64,000 nt of DNA from Polyangiaceae bacterium (GTDB lineage: Bacteria; Myxococcota_A; Polyangia; Polyangiales; Polyangiaceae), in assembly GCA_041389725.1 (NCBI GenBank), contig JAWKRG010000015.1, forward strand, positions 165,636-229,635, read 5' to 3'. Positions 54,295-63,323 of this stretch are shown piece after piece. The notes under the pieces were generated by a model. The model saw nothing but the letters and a program-made list of their open reading frames with translations. It was not told the origin of the DNA and did no database searches. Within the stretch, counting starts at the first letter, position 1, and the number at the start of each line of letters is the position of its first letter. The translations under genes and the position numbers were made by a program.

Positions 54295-55218
54295 ATGGAC
54301 AGAAGGAGTATTTGCGTATTCGGGATGGTGCTGTTGCTCTCGATTTCTTGCACCGACGTGCCGGCAGAACCGATGTCTCGGTCCTCCGCACAGCCGTCAG
54401 TGAGCGGCGCGGCGGAGTTCCGTCTTGCCAAGGAGAACTCGAGATTCCAAGTTGGAACGTCGGCTCGAGAGCTTGTGGAGTTTGGGATGCACAAGTGGGT
54501 TGGAGACAACGGCGTCTTTGCAACTCGGACGGTGACCGGCATGGTCTTGGCGTCGCCAAACGGGGATTCTCCCAGCCGCTTCGCCGGTGCACTCATCGGC
54601 GGTGCTGCTGCCCACGACTTGGCGGTTCAGGACTACTTCGTCGCAGCGGGCCTGCCGAAGGAGCAGATCAGCTCGGTGCGAAGCATGACCTCTGGGCTTC
54701 TACCCACGGATTCGGCCAAGCTCGGACAGGTCAAACCGGATCTTGAAGCACTCTACTCGTACATAGATCGCTCGGTCGACGGCGTTCCGGTGGTCGATTC
54801 GTTCGCGTGGGCGCGAATCAATGAATACGAGGAGGTAGTAACCGAGTCAGTGTACTGGCCACCCATTCCTCAAAGCGTTGTTGACAACGCCAAGGCATTC
54901 GCGAACTCGCTGGCCAACTCAACTTGGGCTGCTGCCTTCTACCAAAGAGTGCCACCGCACGGCAGACTGGTCATTCGGCACACTCCGGGAGTGTGGGACG
55001 GCAGCTTCAAGGCTGCTGTCGCCTATGATGTAGAATGGGCAGGTCAGACGGTTCACCATGACATCACTGGTGCGAAGTTTCAGATGCCAAACGAAAAGGA
55101 TGGGGCGTGGGCGAGACCCCCAGCCACTCGAAATGACCCGGGCGCGCGAGATTGCGGTCGGGTTCGTTATCCTCGCCCTCGGATGTGGGAAAGCATCATC
55201 GGATCGGAATTCGGTTGA
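54295..55218 (+). CDS. Lipoprotein of unknown function
   Basis: 307 residues. ATG 54295 follows AAGGAG; the N-terminus MDRRSICVFGMVLLLSISC is a lipoprotein signal with Cys19. No domain recognised. Ordered segments include FRLAKENSRFQVGTSARELV and WAGQTVHHDITGAKFQM. The last 30 residues (after DGAWARP) run over the start of the next gene by 86 bases and look out of frame. One extra C in the run CCCCC near 55117 would instead end the protein in an ATGA overlap with the next gene, so a frameshift is suspected. Confidence 0.6.
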   Translation: MDRRSICVFGMVLLLSISCTDVPAEPMSRSSAQPSVSGAAEFRLAKENSRFQVGTSARELVEFGMHKWVGDNGVFATRTVTGMVLASPNGDSPSRFAGALIGGAAAHDLAVQDYFVAAGLPKEQISSVRSMTSGLLPTDSAKLGQVKPDLEALYSYIDRSVDGVPVVDSFAWARINEYEEVVTESVYWPPIPQSVVDNAKAFANSLANSTWAAAFYQRVPPHGRLVIRHTPGVWDGSFKAAVAYDVEWAGQTVHHDITGAKFQMPNEKDGAWARPPATRNDPGARDCGRVRYPRPRMWESIIGSEFG

Positions 55219-55504
55219 TGCGGGAGGAGACGTGGGAATTGAAGCCGCCGCGGAAGCCGGGCCCGTCGACCCGAACTGTCAGGATGGCATGCAATTGAAG
55301 TCCGTTCCCAAGGGCCCATGTGTGCCCGGGGCGTCTTGTGCCGTCACGGTAGAGCCCCAGATCTGCCCGGACGGGAAGTGGCCGCCGGGGGACTCACCTA
55401 GCCCATGGTACTGCCAGTGCCAGGACGGCGCCTGGGCCTGCACGAATGACGGAACCCTAAACATCTTCCTCTGTGAGGCCGGAACGGCGGACGGCGCAGG
55501 GTGA
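55133..55504 (+). CDS. Small Cys-rich lipoprotein
   Basis: 123 residues from the ATG at 55133: MTRAREIAVGFVILALGC is a lipoprotein signal with Cys18. The mature part has seven cysteines in a compact CxC-type module (NCQDGMQLK, CVPGASCAV, WYCQCQDGAWACTND), as in many small myxobacterial lipoproteins. Function unknown. It forms a unit with the two exported-protein genes upstream, and IS66 copy 2 starts 81 bases after its stop. Confidence 0.6.
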   Translation: MTRAREIAVGFVILALGCGKASSDRNSVDAGGDVGIEAAAEAGPVDPNCQDGMQLKSVPKGPCVPGASCAVTVEPQICPDGKWPPGDSPSPWYCQCQDGAWACTNDGTLNIFLCEAGTADGAG

Positions 55505-55646
55505 GTGCACGCCCGGCCCGTCGTAACGTGGGCCGGTGCTCGTGCTCGCGTCGGGAGCGACTCGAAGAACGATCGCGGTAGGGACGTAACCGTCCCGATA
55601 TGGACGCCCTTCACGGTCGAGGCGCGGGGCATGATGCTGGCGGGCG

Positions 55647-55910
55647 ATGGCACGTCGGGCAGACAAGAAGTGGGCGGCAATCGTTGCGGCAGCGGAGCGT
55701 TCGGGGCGGGCTCACACCGAGATCGCCAAACAGCATGGCGTCACCGTTGCTGCGCTGAAGTACCACATCTACAAGTCGCGGCGTGAGGGGCACGGAAGCG
55801 GGGTCCAAGGTATCCGTTCGGCCAACCGCGTTCCTGACGTAGGGGCCGCCGCCATGGATCGATCGGGGCGTGCCGGACGATTCCACCAAGCGGGGCCGCA
55901 GCAAGCGTGA
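55647..55910 (+). CDS. IS66-associated HTH protein
   Basis: 87 codons. The N-terminal half is a transposase-type helix-turn-helix (RADKKWAAIVAAAERSGR then EIAKQHGVTVAALKYHIYKS). The second half looks out of frame with the real tnpA, whose SGLSAREF segment begins about 20 bases further on in another frame. It is therefore probably the 5' part of a frameshifted tnpA rather than a separate protein. The first 11 codons are shared with the small frame at 58580. Confidence 0.5.
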   Translation: MARRADKKWAAIVAAAERSGRAHTEIAKQHGVTVAALKYHIYKSRREGHGSGVQGIRSANRVPDVGAAAMDRSGRAGRFHQAGPQQA

Positions 55911-56545
55911 GGTATGGGCGAAGCGGGTTGAGCGCTGGACGGACAGCGGTCTGTCCGCTCGCGAGTTCTCGAGCGAGATCGGCGTCAACCAGCGGACGCT
56001 GATCTACTGGAAGTGGCGGCTTGGGAAAGAGGCCGGGGCGCCGAGCCGATCAACTGGACGCCGGGCAACGCCGGTGAAGTCCAAGGCAACATCCGCGCTG
56101 GCAGTGACTCCACGGGCACGAGCGGTCGCGCCAAAGCGGTCGGCGCCGAGGTTCATGGAGCTGGTGGCGGCTCCAGAAGAGCGGCCGGCTGGAGCTCGTC
56201 GAGATCATCGTCAGGAGCGTCACGGCCTGCGTCCCGCAGACCGCAGCTGCCGATCTGGTTCGCCGCGCCTTCGAGTTCGCCGAGAAGCTCAAGATTCCCG
56301 TCACGGACGCGGATCTTCGTTCGCCCTGAGCCGCAGGACACGCGGCGCTCTTTCGACGGCCTCGCGCTGGCCGCTCGCGAGCATCTGGGCGAGGACCCCT
56401 CAGAGTGGTGCGCTGTTCGCGTTCATCAACAAGCGCAAGAATCGACTGAAGGTGCTGTGGTTCGACAGCAACGGCTATTGCATCTTGTACAAGCGCTTTC
56501 GCATCGCGCTCGCTTCCAGGTCCCGGGCTCGCGCACGCCAGATCC
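55870..56545 (+). pseudogene. tnpA/tnpB remnants of IS66 copy 2
   Basis: tnpA continues as WAKRVERWTDSGLSAREFSS and RFMELVAAPEERPAG, then shifts frame. tnpB follows from about 56335 (RRSFDGLALAAREHL, ALFAFINKRKNRLKVLWF, SNGYCILYK) with a shift near 56400. In intact IS66 elements tnpA, tnpB and tnpC are all needed for transposition. Confidence 0.65.
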
Positions 56546-56639
56546 ATCGAAGCTTGGTGTGCTGCTGCGCGGTGTAGAAAACGATGGTGAGATCACCGCT
56601 TTCACTCTTGACGTTCGATCGCGAGAGATCATCACCGTT

Positions 56640-58248
56640 GATCGTGGTCGACGCTGTTCTTCAGCGCCTGGACGAAACCGAGCGGGAGCAACAGCGGATC
56701 CGCGATGCGCTGACTCGCGCCGAGGAAGAGCGCCGTCAGCGGCGGAGGAAGCGCGCGACGAGTACCACCAAGTCTCGAAACCTTGAGCGTTGCCGCAAGC
56801 TCGAGCGTGGATCCTCGGGCAGAAAAACTGAGCGCCTGCCTGACAACGAGCAGCAACCGACGCTCGCGATCCTGCAGACGGCGCTCGGCAAAGCAGGCCG
56901 TCGACGATCTCTCCGAGACCGAGGTCAAGGCCTACACGCGACGAAACGGCCACGGTCGAAAGCCGCTCCTGAACACCTGCCTCGCGTGGACATCGAGATC
57001 CTGCCGGTAGAGGTGCAGCAGCGCGGCCTCGATGCATTCGAGCGGATCGGACAAGAGGTCATGAGACCGTGGAGCGACGACCTGCATCGATCGTCACGCT
57101 CGGATCATCAAACCGAAGTTCGTGCTGAAGACCGAGCCCAGGACGACGAAACGACGGCCGTCTTCGTTGAGCGACTCCCGCACTTCCGATCCCGCGCTGT
57201 CTCGCCGGCCCTGATGCTTGCCGATACGATCGTGCGGCGATGGCAGGACCACCAACTGCTCAATCGACTGGAGGGCATCTACGAGCGCGACGGTTTTCCA
57301 CTGGCGCGTTCGATTTTCCAGGCTGGCACGACCAGCTGACGCCGCTGGTGCAACCACTCGTCGCCGCGATGCGCCAGGACGCGCTCGAGCAGCCTTATCT
57401 GTGCACGGATGCCACCGGCGTCCTCGTGCAGGTATTAGGAGAAGTGTCGCAACGGTCACTTCTGTGCTCGTTGCTCCTGAGCGCCACGTGTTGTTCGAGT
57501 TCAGCATCACGACGGCGACGCCGTCGACGATCTGCTCGCCGGCTACTCTGGCTACCTCGTCGCCGACGCGCACGCCGTGTACGACCACCTGTACCAAGAC
57601 GGCACCGTCACTGAGGTCAATTGCTGGGCCCACGCACGCAGGTACTACTTCAAAGCTCTTGGCTCCGATCCCGAGCATGGCACGCGCACTCGGCCACATC
57701 GGCGCGCTCTTCAAGATCGAGCGCGTTCCCTCGAAACAACTCCCGCGGAAGAAGAAGGAGCGGCTGAGACAGAAGCACTCCAAGCCGATCCTCCAGCGCT
57801 TCTTCTCATGGTGCGACGACATTCGGCCATTGTTGCACGATGACTCACCTCTGATCTTCGATGCGGTGCGGTACTCACGCAATCAGCGCGTGGACTGCAA
57901 CGCTTTCTCGACGACGGGCGTCTCCCCATCCACAACAACATCAGCGAGTTGAATCCAGAAGGCAGGCGATCGGCCGCAAGAATTGGCTCTTCGTCGCAGC
58001 GAGACGGCGCGGCAGCCAACGTGGCCTTCACCTCGCTGCTCGCCAGTTGCCGCATGCACGATGTGGAGCCGTGGAGCTACCTCCGCGACCTCCTGTGCTT
58101 GCTGCCTGACTGGCCGGCGCACCGCCTGCTCGAGTTGTCGCCCTTGCAGTGGACTGCGACGGCACAGCTGCCCGAGGTCCAGCGTGCCCTCCACGACAAC
58201 GTCTACCGCCGCCTCACGCTGCTCGGCGCCCCGGCTGCCGGCGGCTAG
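56640..58248 (+). pseudogene. tnpC (DDE transposase) remnant of IS66 copy 2
   Basis: The coding order is recognisable through many frameshifts: a leucine-zipper-like start (LQRLDETEREQQRIRDALTR), LPRVDIEILPVEVQQRG (zinc-binding/HTH area), the catalytic region with DATGVLVQV, AHAVYDHLYQDG with VNCWAHARRYYFKAL, and a well-preserved C-terminal domain ASCRMHDVEPWSYLRDLLCL (57949-58248). The gene is non-functional. Confidence 0.75.
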
Positions 58249-58455
58249 CAGCAGCCCGCTCCGCTGTCAGCAACGCGATTCGCCGAACGGATACGAATCG
58301 ACGAGCTCCTGCCACACAAGTGGCGGCCCCCCGACTCGCCCGGGGCATAGCCCCGCTGCTTTTCCGCTGGATCGGCGCTGCATCGTGCGGCCCGCACGAT
58401 GCACTTTTCCGCAACATCATGCGAGGCGTCCGAATGGAGACGGTTACGTTGAAAC

Positions 58456-58612
58456 GTAACCGTCCCGATATGGACGCCCTTCACGGTCGAGGCGCGGGGC
58501 ATGATGCTGGCGGGCGATGTAACCGTCCCGATATGGACGCCCTTCACGGTCGAGGCGCGGGGCATGATGCTGGCGGGCGATGGCACGTCGGGCAGACAAG
58601 AAGTGGGCGGCC
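58456..58612. repeat. Tandem IS66 left-end copies
   Basis: The 63-base left end of the IS66 element (GTAACCGTCCCGATATGGAC onwards to GGCGGGCGAT) is present at 58456-58518 and again at 58519-58581, head to tail; the same sequence begins IS66 copy 2 at 55586. The second copy goes on into the first 33 coding bases and then diverges. Eight bases separate the right end of copy 2 from the first of these. Confidence 0.85.
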
Positions 58613-58714
58613 TATCTCACCTGGGCATTCGAGCGTCTCGGAACCCACCGCGATCTCTTCGCGCTTCCGCTCGAGGCCCTGACCCCGGCCGCCTTCAGCA
58701 AGACCCTCGACTGA
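58580..58714 (+). CDS. Chimeric 44-codon frame behind IS66 end
   Basis: Starts with the 11 codons of the IS66 HTH protein (MARRADKKWAA) and continues as YLTWAFERLGTHRDLFALPL and a short tail ending FSKTLD. The second part is not IS66-like. It may be a remnant of another gene captured by recombination inside the IS end. Weak evidence as a true gene. Confidence 0.25.
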   Translation: MARRADKKWAAYLTWAFERLGTHRDLFALPLEALTPAAFSKTLD

Positions 58715-58825
58715 GCCGACAAGCACGATTCCTCACGCCGCGCATCCCGGCGTCGCTGATCGGTCACTGTGCGAGGCTCTCGGTCCCAGGGGTTCCGGCC
58801 AGGTAGCCGGAGCCTCGGGAGACCG

Positions 58826-58960
58826 ATGGTCACGGACAAGCAGATTCAGCTTCTGAGGCTGAAAATGAAGGAAGGCAACTCAATCGAGTCGGCGGCAGCT
58901 GCTGCCGGCATGAGCACCCGCAGCGGCCACAATTGGAAGAGCGGCTCTCGGTTTCTCGGG
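58826..58960 (+). pseudogene. istA: istA N-terminal fragment (IS21-like)
   Basis: The ATG at 58826 opens a frame with MVTDKQIQLLRLKMKEGNSI and AAAAAGMSTRSGHNWKSG, the N-terminal HTH of another IS21-group IstA. It is cut off after about 40 codons, with no further transposase sequence. Nothing else is seen up to 59051. Confidence 0.55.
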
Positions 58961-59051
58961 GCGGTCCATCACCGGCCTACCGGCGCATGCGGAGCCCCTG
59001 CCCGTTGACGTGAACCCTGCGTGCACCATGGCGACCGCAAGTTCGTCGGGA

Positions 59052-59525
59052 TCAAGGCCCACCAATCCCAAAGCATATGTCCGGCGCCGCGCACCCGAAT
59101 GTCCATTTGCAGCACACCGTTCCGCCCTGGCACCCACCAAGAATGCCAAAGCATCCGCACTCGATGCTGTCACCTTCGCCTTGCTGGCAGTATCCGTTGC
59201 AAGGCAGGTCATTGCAGCAGCCTGTCATGGTGACGACACTTGCCTCCGCAGCGCACCACGCGTCGGTTTCGACCACGTCAGGATACGATATCTGCGAATC
59301 TGGAAACCCTATTGCGTCGCCGATGCTGCTATCGCTCGCACTCGCGTCCCCGCCAGCGGCCGCCGCCGCAGTCCCCGCTCCGGCGGCGTTTCCGCCAACC
59401 GCAGCGATTCCACCGGTACCGCCTCCCCCGGTCCCGGTACCAGCGGGGTCCTTGCCCGTCGACCCACACGCCGCCGCCACCCCGATCACGAATCCAGGCC
59501 AGATTGCATGAATGCTGCGCGCCAT
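59052..59525 (-). CDS. Cys-rich lipoprotein, paralogue of the next upstream gene
   Basis: 157 residues from the ATG at 59525, which follows GAGGAGGAAAG. Signal MARSIHAIWPGFVIGVAAAC (Cys20), a Gly/Thr/Ala linker (25-75), then a Cys-rich C-terminal module with ECGCFGILGGCQGGTVCCKW and a final GCAAPDICFG. The module pattern GGCxxGxVCCxxxCxAPxxC is shared with the neighbouring gene, so these are duplicated envelope proteins of unknown role. It is last of a three-gene unit. Confidence 0.65.
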   Translation of the reverse strand: MARSIHAIWPGFVIGVAAACGSTGKDPAGTGTGGGGTGGIAAVGGNAAGAGTAAAAAGGDASASDSSIGDAIGFPDSQISYPDVVETDAWCAAEASVVTMTGCCNDLPCNGYCQQGEGDSIECGCFGILGGCQGGTVCCKWTFGCAAPDICFGIGGP

Positions 59526-59536
59526 TTCTTTCCTCC

Positions 59537-59932
59537 TCAGTATGCACAGGCTTCGGGAGCGCGGCACCCATTGCCGCAGCAAACCGAGCCTTCCCAGCAG
59601 CCACCCAAGATGAGGGCGCAATAGCATTGGCCGTCCGGCCCGCAGGTCCCTCTACAAGCTTTCCCGTCACAACACGCAGAATCACCGCCCTTGGGCGGCA
59701 CACATCCCGAGTCTTGGTTCGCACCGCCACCCGAAGCGTCAACGGGGGAATCACCATCGCCTTGCCATCCAGCGATCCCGCCCATCGCGTGGCCGGCGCC
59801 CCCCGCATCAAGCGGGGAGCCTCCACCGGGAATCTGGTCCTCACTAACCAGGCCACCGCAGGCCATTGCGAGACAACTCGCGATCAGAATGCGACGGAGC
59901 TCACGTGCAAGTGATTGGCGAAGTACTGCCAT
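59537..59932 (-). CDS. Cys-rich lipoprotein
   Basis: 131 residues. Signal MAVLRQSLARELRRILIASC with further hydrophobics to AMAC (Cys25 likely lipidated). A Gly-rich linker and a Cys-rich module (SACCDGKACRGTCGPDGQCY, then ALILGGCWEGSVCCGNGCRA) follow. It overlaps the end of the gene before it by 49 bases, indicating co-transcription, and lies 11 bases before its paralogue. Function unknown. Confidence 0.65.
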   Translation of the reverse strand: MAVLRQSLARELRRILIASCLAMACGGLVSEDQIPGGGSPLDAGGAGHAMGGIAGWQGDGDSPVDASGGGANQDSGCVPPKGGDSACCDGKACRGTCGPDGQCYCALILGGCWEGSVCCGNGCRAPEACAY

Positions 59933-61392
59933 TGGTTGCTCGGCGGAGAAGTGACGCAGCCCATTGATGAGTCGGAATACGGCGTGATGAACACATGGCC
60001 CCAGACTGAAGGGTACAAGAGTTCAGTATCGTGGTAGTCCCCCCAATATCCCCCGGCGCTTGGGCATGGGGTCTGTGAGGAAGTCACTGGCCACGTGTAG
60101 AGTGTACGCGCGCCGGTGTAGGTGTCAAACCTCGCACCTACGAGTCGCACGGTGTTCGAATTGGGTGCACTCTCGCGCGACCACCACGCGCCCTTCCAGC
60201 TTTGTAGCTCCCCTCCTCCGAAATAGGTGACCTCCCCAAGCGCGGGATGGAACTGATCGCCAGGCACGTTCTTCGTGTTCCACCCGTTCGGGGTCTCGAA
60301 ACAAGTCAGTGTTTCTCTATTGCATATGTTTGCATCGATCGACAGCTTGTGAGTCACGGGATCCTTGGTGGTAAACGCCACCACAATGTGGTCGTTGCCC
60401 AGCGGGGTGGTAAGATGTGCCACGTCGAACGCGAACTGCGGCCCCAGGCGAATGTAGCGATCCGACAGCATCACGGACTCCATTTGGGGAACTGGGTTCC
60501 TTGGCGCTTGGCTGGCCGCGAACGGTGCCGACCAGCTCCCGTTCGAATACCGCGCCATGACGAGCCCGCCCCAGTTCGCCTGCGCGAGAACAAAAACGTC
60601 GTCGTTGACGGATTCGATTCTCGGATGTGAGATGATCGCGATCCCCGGAAATGGATTAGGCAACTGGGAAAAAGAACTCCACACGCCAGGAGCCATCCAC
60701 ACATCGATCTCGCCAGCCGTGACGTCGTTGTACGCTGCGAAAACTGAGCCATTGTTGGTCACTGCCATGCTGCTGCCGTCGTAGAAGTGATTGTTATCAC
60801 TCACGCACTGAGCCATCGCAAACGTCTGCCCAGAGTTCCAAGAACGGGCGATACACGCGCCGCCGAGATACGGGATCATCGAGTTGTCCATGTAGCCCGA
60901 TGGGGGAACCTTCGAGGTTGGGACCGCGAGGTTCGTCATGAAAACATAGCTTTGGTAGGTTGGCGCAACTGCGATTGAGGGGTCGCCCCAGACGACTGCC
61001 CAACCCGTCGGAGGGCTGACCTTTCCGCGGTACGTCCAAGAGGCTCCGTCGTTTGTCGACGTCGCCCAACCCATCAAACTCGCCCCCGGGTAGACCCGAC
61101 GGGTCGACTGTGTGTACTGAATGTAGTCTGGGCATCCTCGACCCCAGCACTCAGTGTCGTCATTGAATGCCGTGATCACGGTCCGCTGACCAGAGACAGT
61201 GCTTACGGCGACGACCGCTTCAGCCTGCTCATGCGGGCTAGTCGTCCAGTTCTGCCCGGTCACTTGCGCCTCTTCTCGGACCACGGCCGTGTCAGCATCG
61301 CTGTCCACGACGCTGCTGCACCCAATCGCCGCTAGCGCGCAGGCAATCGCCGTTGCCGCGCCTGTTTTCGCCATGCTTGAATCCGTCCCCAT
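59884..61392 (-). CDS. Exported sialidase-like beta-propeller lipoprotein
   Basis: 502 residues from the ATG at 61392 (GAGGAGAC upstream; a second ATG 18 bases on is possible). Signal MAKTGAATAIACALAAIGC. The mature protein contains BNR/sialidase-type elements: WATSTNDGASWTYRGKV near 109-125, ARSWNSGQTFAMAQC near 182-196, and repeated WGDPSIAV-type strands, consistent with a six-bladed propeller. The catalytic residues of true sialidases cannot be placed, so it may be a binding protein. First in a unit with two small Cys-rich lipoproteins. Confidence 0.65.
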   Translation of the reverse strand: MGTDSSMAKTGAATAIACALAAIGCSSVVDSDADTAVVREEAQVTGQNWTTSPHEQAEAVVAVSTVSGQRTVITAFNDDTECWGRGCPDYIQYTQSTRRVYPGASLMGWATSTNDGASWTYRGKVSPPTGWAVVWGDPSIAVAPTYQSYVFMTNLAVPTSKVPPSGYMDNSMIPYLGGACIARSWNSGQTFAMAQCVSDNNHFYDGSSMAVTNNGSVFAAYNDVTAGEIDVWMAPGVWSSFSQLPNPFPGIAIISHPRIESVNDDVFVLAQANWGGLVMARYSNGSWSAPFAASQAPRNPVPQMESVMLSDRYIRLGPQFAFDVAHLTTPLGNDHIVVAFTTKDPVTHKLSIDANICNRETLTCFETPNGWNTKNVPGDQFHPALGEVTYFGGGELQSWKGAWWSRESAPNSNTVRLVGARFDTYTGARTLYTWPVTSSQTPCPSAGGYWGDYHDTELLYPSVWGHVFITPYSDSSMGCVTSPPSNQWQYFANHLHVSSVAF

Positions 61393-61586
61393 GCTGCGTC
61401 TCCTCGTAGAAGTGTCCCCACTATCTCATCGAATACTGCGTGCCGAAAAGCAGAAATCCGCAGAAGAGGAGTTGCGCAACTTTTGCTCAACGCGGCGAAT
61501 TGCTCCGCGAATCCACGGCGATGCGTTCCAACTTCCCTTGTGCGCCCAGTTGACAAGCGTCATGTACAGTGAGATGTCCTGGATGC

Positions 61587-61901
61587 TCACTTCGCGCGCG
61601 TGGCGCGCGTCGGCTTTCGGCCGGTCTTTGGGGGATTCGCTTTGAGCTTGTCGAGGTCGACGCGGGCGCCGGGCTCAACGTCGACCAGGTCGACGACCTT
61701 GACCTTCAGGGCACGTGCGATTGCCAGGAGCGTGTCGAGGGAGGGATTCCGGCGCCCTCGTTCCACCTCGGCGAAGTAGCGGAAGGTCAGGCCGACCCGA
61801 AAGGCGGCGTCCGCCTGCGTCCAGCCCAGGCGCCAGCGCGCTTTCTTGATGCGTTCGGCTACTTTTCGGCGAAATGTTGCAGGGCTCACGCCCTGGACCA
61901 C
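61587..61901 (-). CDS. XRE-family transcriptional regulator
   Basis: 104 residues, GTG start at 61901. A Cro/C1-type HTH spans about 15-72: VAERIKKARWRLGWTQADAA, FRVGLTFRYFAEVERGRRNP and LDTLLAIARALKV. The basic Pro/Lys tail is short. It is divergent from the Ser/Thr kinase gene with only 54 bases between. That gap carries an inverted pair CTTCAG ... CTGAAG (about 61910-61951), so it may control both genes. Confidence 0.8.
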   Translation of the reverse strand: MVQGVSPATFRRKVAERIKKARWRLGWTQADAAFRVGLTFRYFAEVERGRRNPSLDTLLAIARALKVKVVDLVDVEPGARVDLDKLKANPPKTGRKPTRATRAK

Positions 61902-61955
61902 ACTTCAGCAGGCTACTTAAACGTTAGCCACTCCAGTAGCATGTGTTTCTGAAGC

Positions 61956-63323
61956 GTGGACTCTGACACGAACGCCAATGACCCCGTGATCACGCGCGCG
62001 AACGCGCGTGTTGGAAGCCGCCTACGCGACAAGTGGCACCCGGGTGTGCTGCTCGGTGTGGGCGGGATGGCGGCTGTCTACGCTGGAACCCATCGCAACG
62101 GCTCTCGCGCGGCCATCAAGGTGCTTCACCCTGAGCTCAGCGCGCACACTGACATTCGGTCACGCTTCTTCCGCGAGGGACGAGTCGCGAACACCGTGCA
62201 GCACCCGGGCGCGGTGTCGGTTCTCGACGAAGACGAGGCCGAGGACGGCGAGAGCCTCGAGGCGCGTGCGTCCAGACAGGGCGGATCCCTCGCGGTCGAC
62301 GAAGTACTCGCGGCGACCGACCAGTTGCTCGACGTGCTCGTGGCCGCTCACGCCAAGGGCGTCATCCACAGAGATCTGAAGCCCGAGAACCTGTTCTTGA
62401 CGCGCGACGGAGTCGTCAAGGTCCTCGACTTCGGAATCGCGCGCCTGCGCGAGCTTTCGTCGCGAAGCCACGCGACGCGCGATGGCTCCACGATGGGCAC
62501 GCCCGCGTTCATGGCGCCGGAGCAGGCGCGAGGGGTATGGGACGAGGTCGATGGTCGCGCTGACCTTTGGGCCGTGGGCGCGACGATGTTCGCGCTGATC
62601 ACGGGACGTCCCGTGCACCAAGGGCGCACGGTCAACGAGATCCTCGTCGCCGCTGTCACCCAGAAGGCGACACCCCTCGCAGAGGCTGCGGCCGGCGTCC
62701 CAAAGCCCGTCGCCGACCTCGTCGACAAGGCTCTCGCGTTCGACAAAGAGGCGCGCTGGCCCGACGCCGCAGCGATGCAAAACGCCGTGCGGCATGCGTT
62801 TCACGCCTTGCACGGCGCTCCCATCTCCACCCACCCCAAGCTCACCGTGCCCGAGTCGGTGCCCAATCGCACCCTCGCGTCCGCGGATGTCGCGCCAATC
62901 GCAGCAGCCTCCGTCGGGACCGGACCAGCCGTCGCGTCGGGGCGCACCGGAGTGCCGTTGCATCAGGCCGCGGGATCAAGTCTCTCGAGGCCGGTCCTCG
63001 TCGCCGGTGGCCTAGTGGGCGCAGGTTTCCTGGTCGCTGCCGCTGTCGTCGCGATCATGCTGATGAGATCGCGAGCACATGAAACGAGCCTAGGCGCAGC
63101 GTCTGCACCGGCGCAGAGTTCACCCGCGCTGGTCGCAACCGCAAAACCTGACGCGGGAACCCTGGCAGCCCCATCGGTTGCGCCTGCGACCAGCGTGATC
63201 TCGGTGGACGACCTGCCAACCGCCACCACAGCTCCGCCTAAGCACGCACCGCCGCCGCCGCGCGCGAAGATACCGCCACTGGCGAAACCACCAACGACGT
63301 CGTGGAAGGAGCAGCGCAAGTGA
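61956..63323 (+). CDS. Ser/Thr protein kinase with C-terminal membrane anchor
   Basis: 455 residues, GTG start. Kinase domain at about 25-290: glycine loop LLGVGGMAAVYAG (33-45), Lys55 in AAIKVLHPE, Glu74, HRDLKPEN at 138-145, DFG at 158-160, and GTPAFMAPEQARG in the activation segment, so the catalytic set is complete. The usual hinge (normally a strand such as FLVMELLEGE) is missing: EDEAEDG at 92-98 runs straight into ESLEARA. A transmembrane helix spans about 348-370, followed by a Pro/Ala-rich extracytoplasmic tail. It overlaps the next start (GTGA). A myxobacterial signalling kinase, possibly impaired. Confidence 0.85.
   Translation: MDSDTNANDPVITRANARVGSRLRDKWHPGVLLGVGGMAAVYAGTHRNGSRAAIKVLHPELSAHTDIRSRFFREGRVANTVQHPGAVSVLDEDEAEDGESLEARASRQGGSLAVDEVLAATDQLLDVLVAAHAKGVIHRDLKPENLFLTRDGVVKVLDFGIARLRELSSRSHATRDGSTMGTPAFMAPEQARGVWDEVDGRADLWAVGATMFALITGRPVHQGRTVNEILVAAVTQKATPLAEAAAGVPKPVADLVDKALAFDKEARWPDAAAMQNAVRHAFHALHGAPISTHPKLTVPESVPNRTLASADVAPIAAASVGTGPAVASGRTGVPLHQAAGSSLSRPVLVAGGLVGAGFLVAAAVVAIMLMRSRAHETSLGAASAPAQSSPALVATAKPDAGTLAAPSVAPATSVISVDDLPTATTAPPKHAPPPPRAKIPPLAKPPTTSWKEQRK

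Larger units (their letters stand above)
55586..58447 (+). mobile_element. IS66-family element, full-length copy 2 (inactive)
   Basis: 2862 bases. The left end, GTAACCGTCCCGATATGGACGCC (first 23 bases), is matched at the right end, 58425-58447, by its imperfect inverse ending GGTTAC; GTAA-type tips are usual for IS66. Contents in order on the plus strand are an HTH frame, tnpA, tnpB and tnpC, the last three frameshifted. The 8-base flanks (GTAGGGAC and GTTGAAAC) differ, so no intact target duplication remains. Confidence 0.82.

Noticed and set aside
58456..58612. CRISPR or other spaced repeat array
   Set aside because: Head-to-tail 63-base copies equal to the IS66 left end, without spacers.
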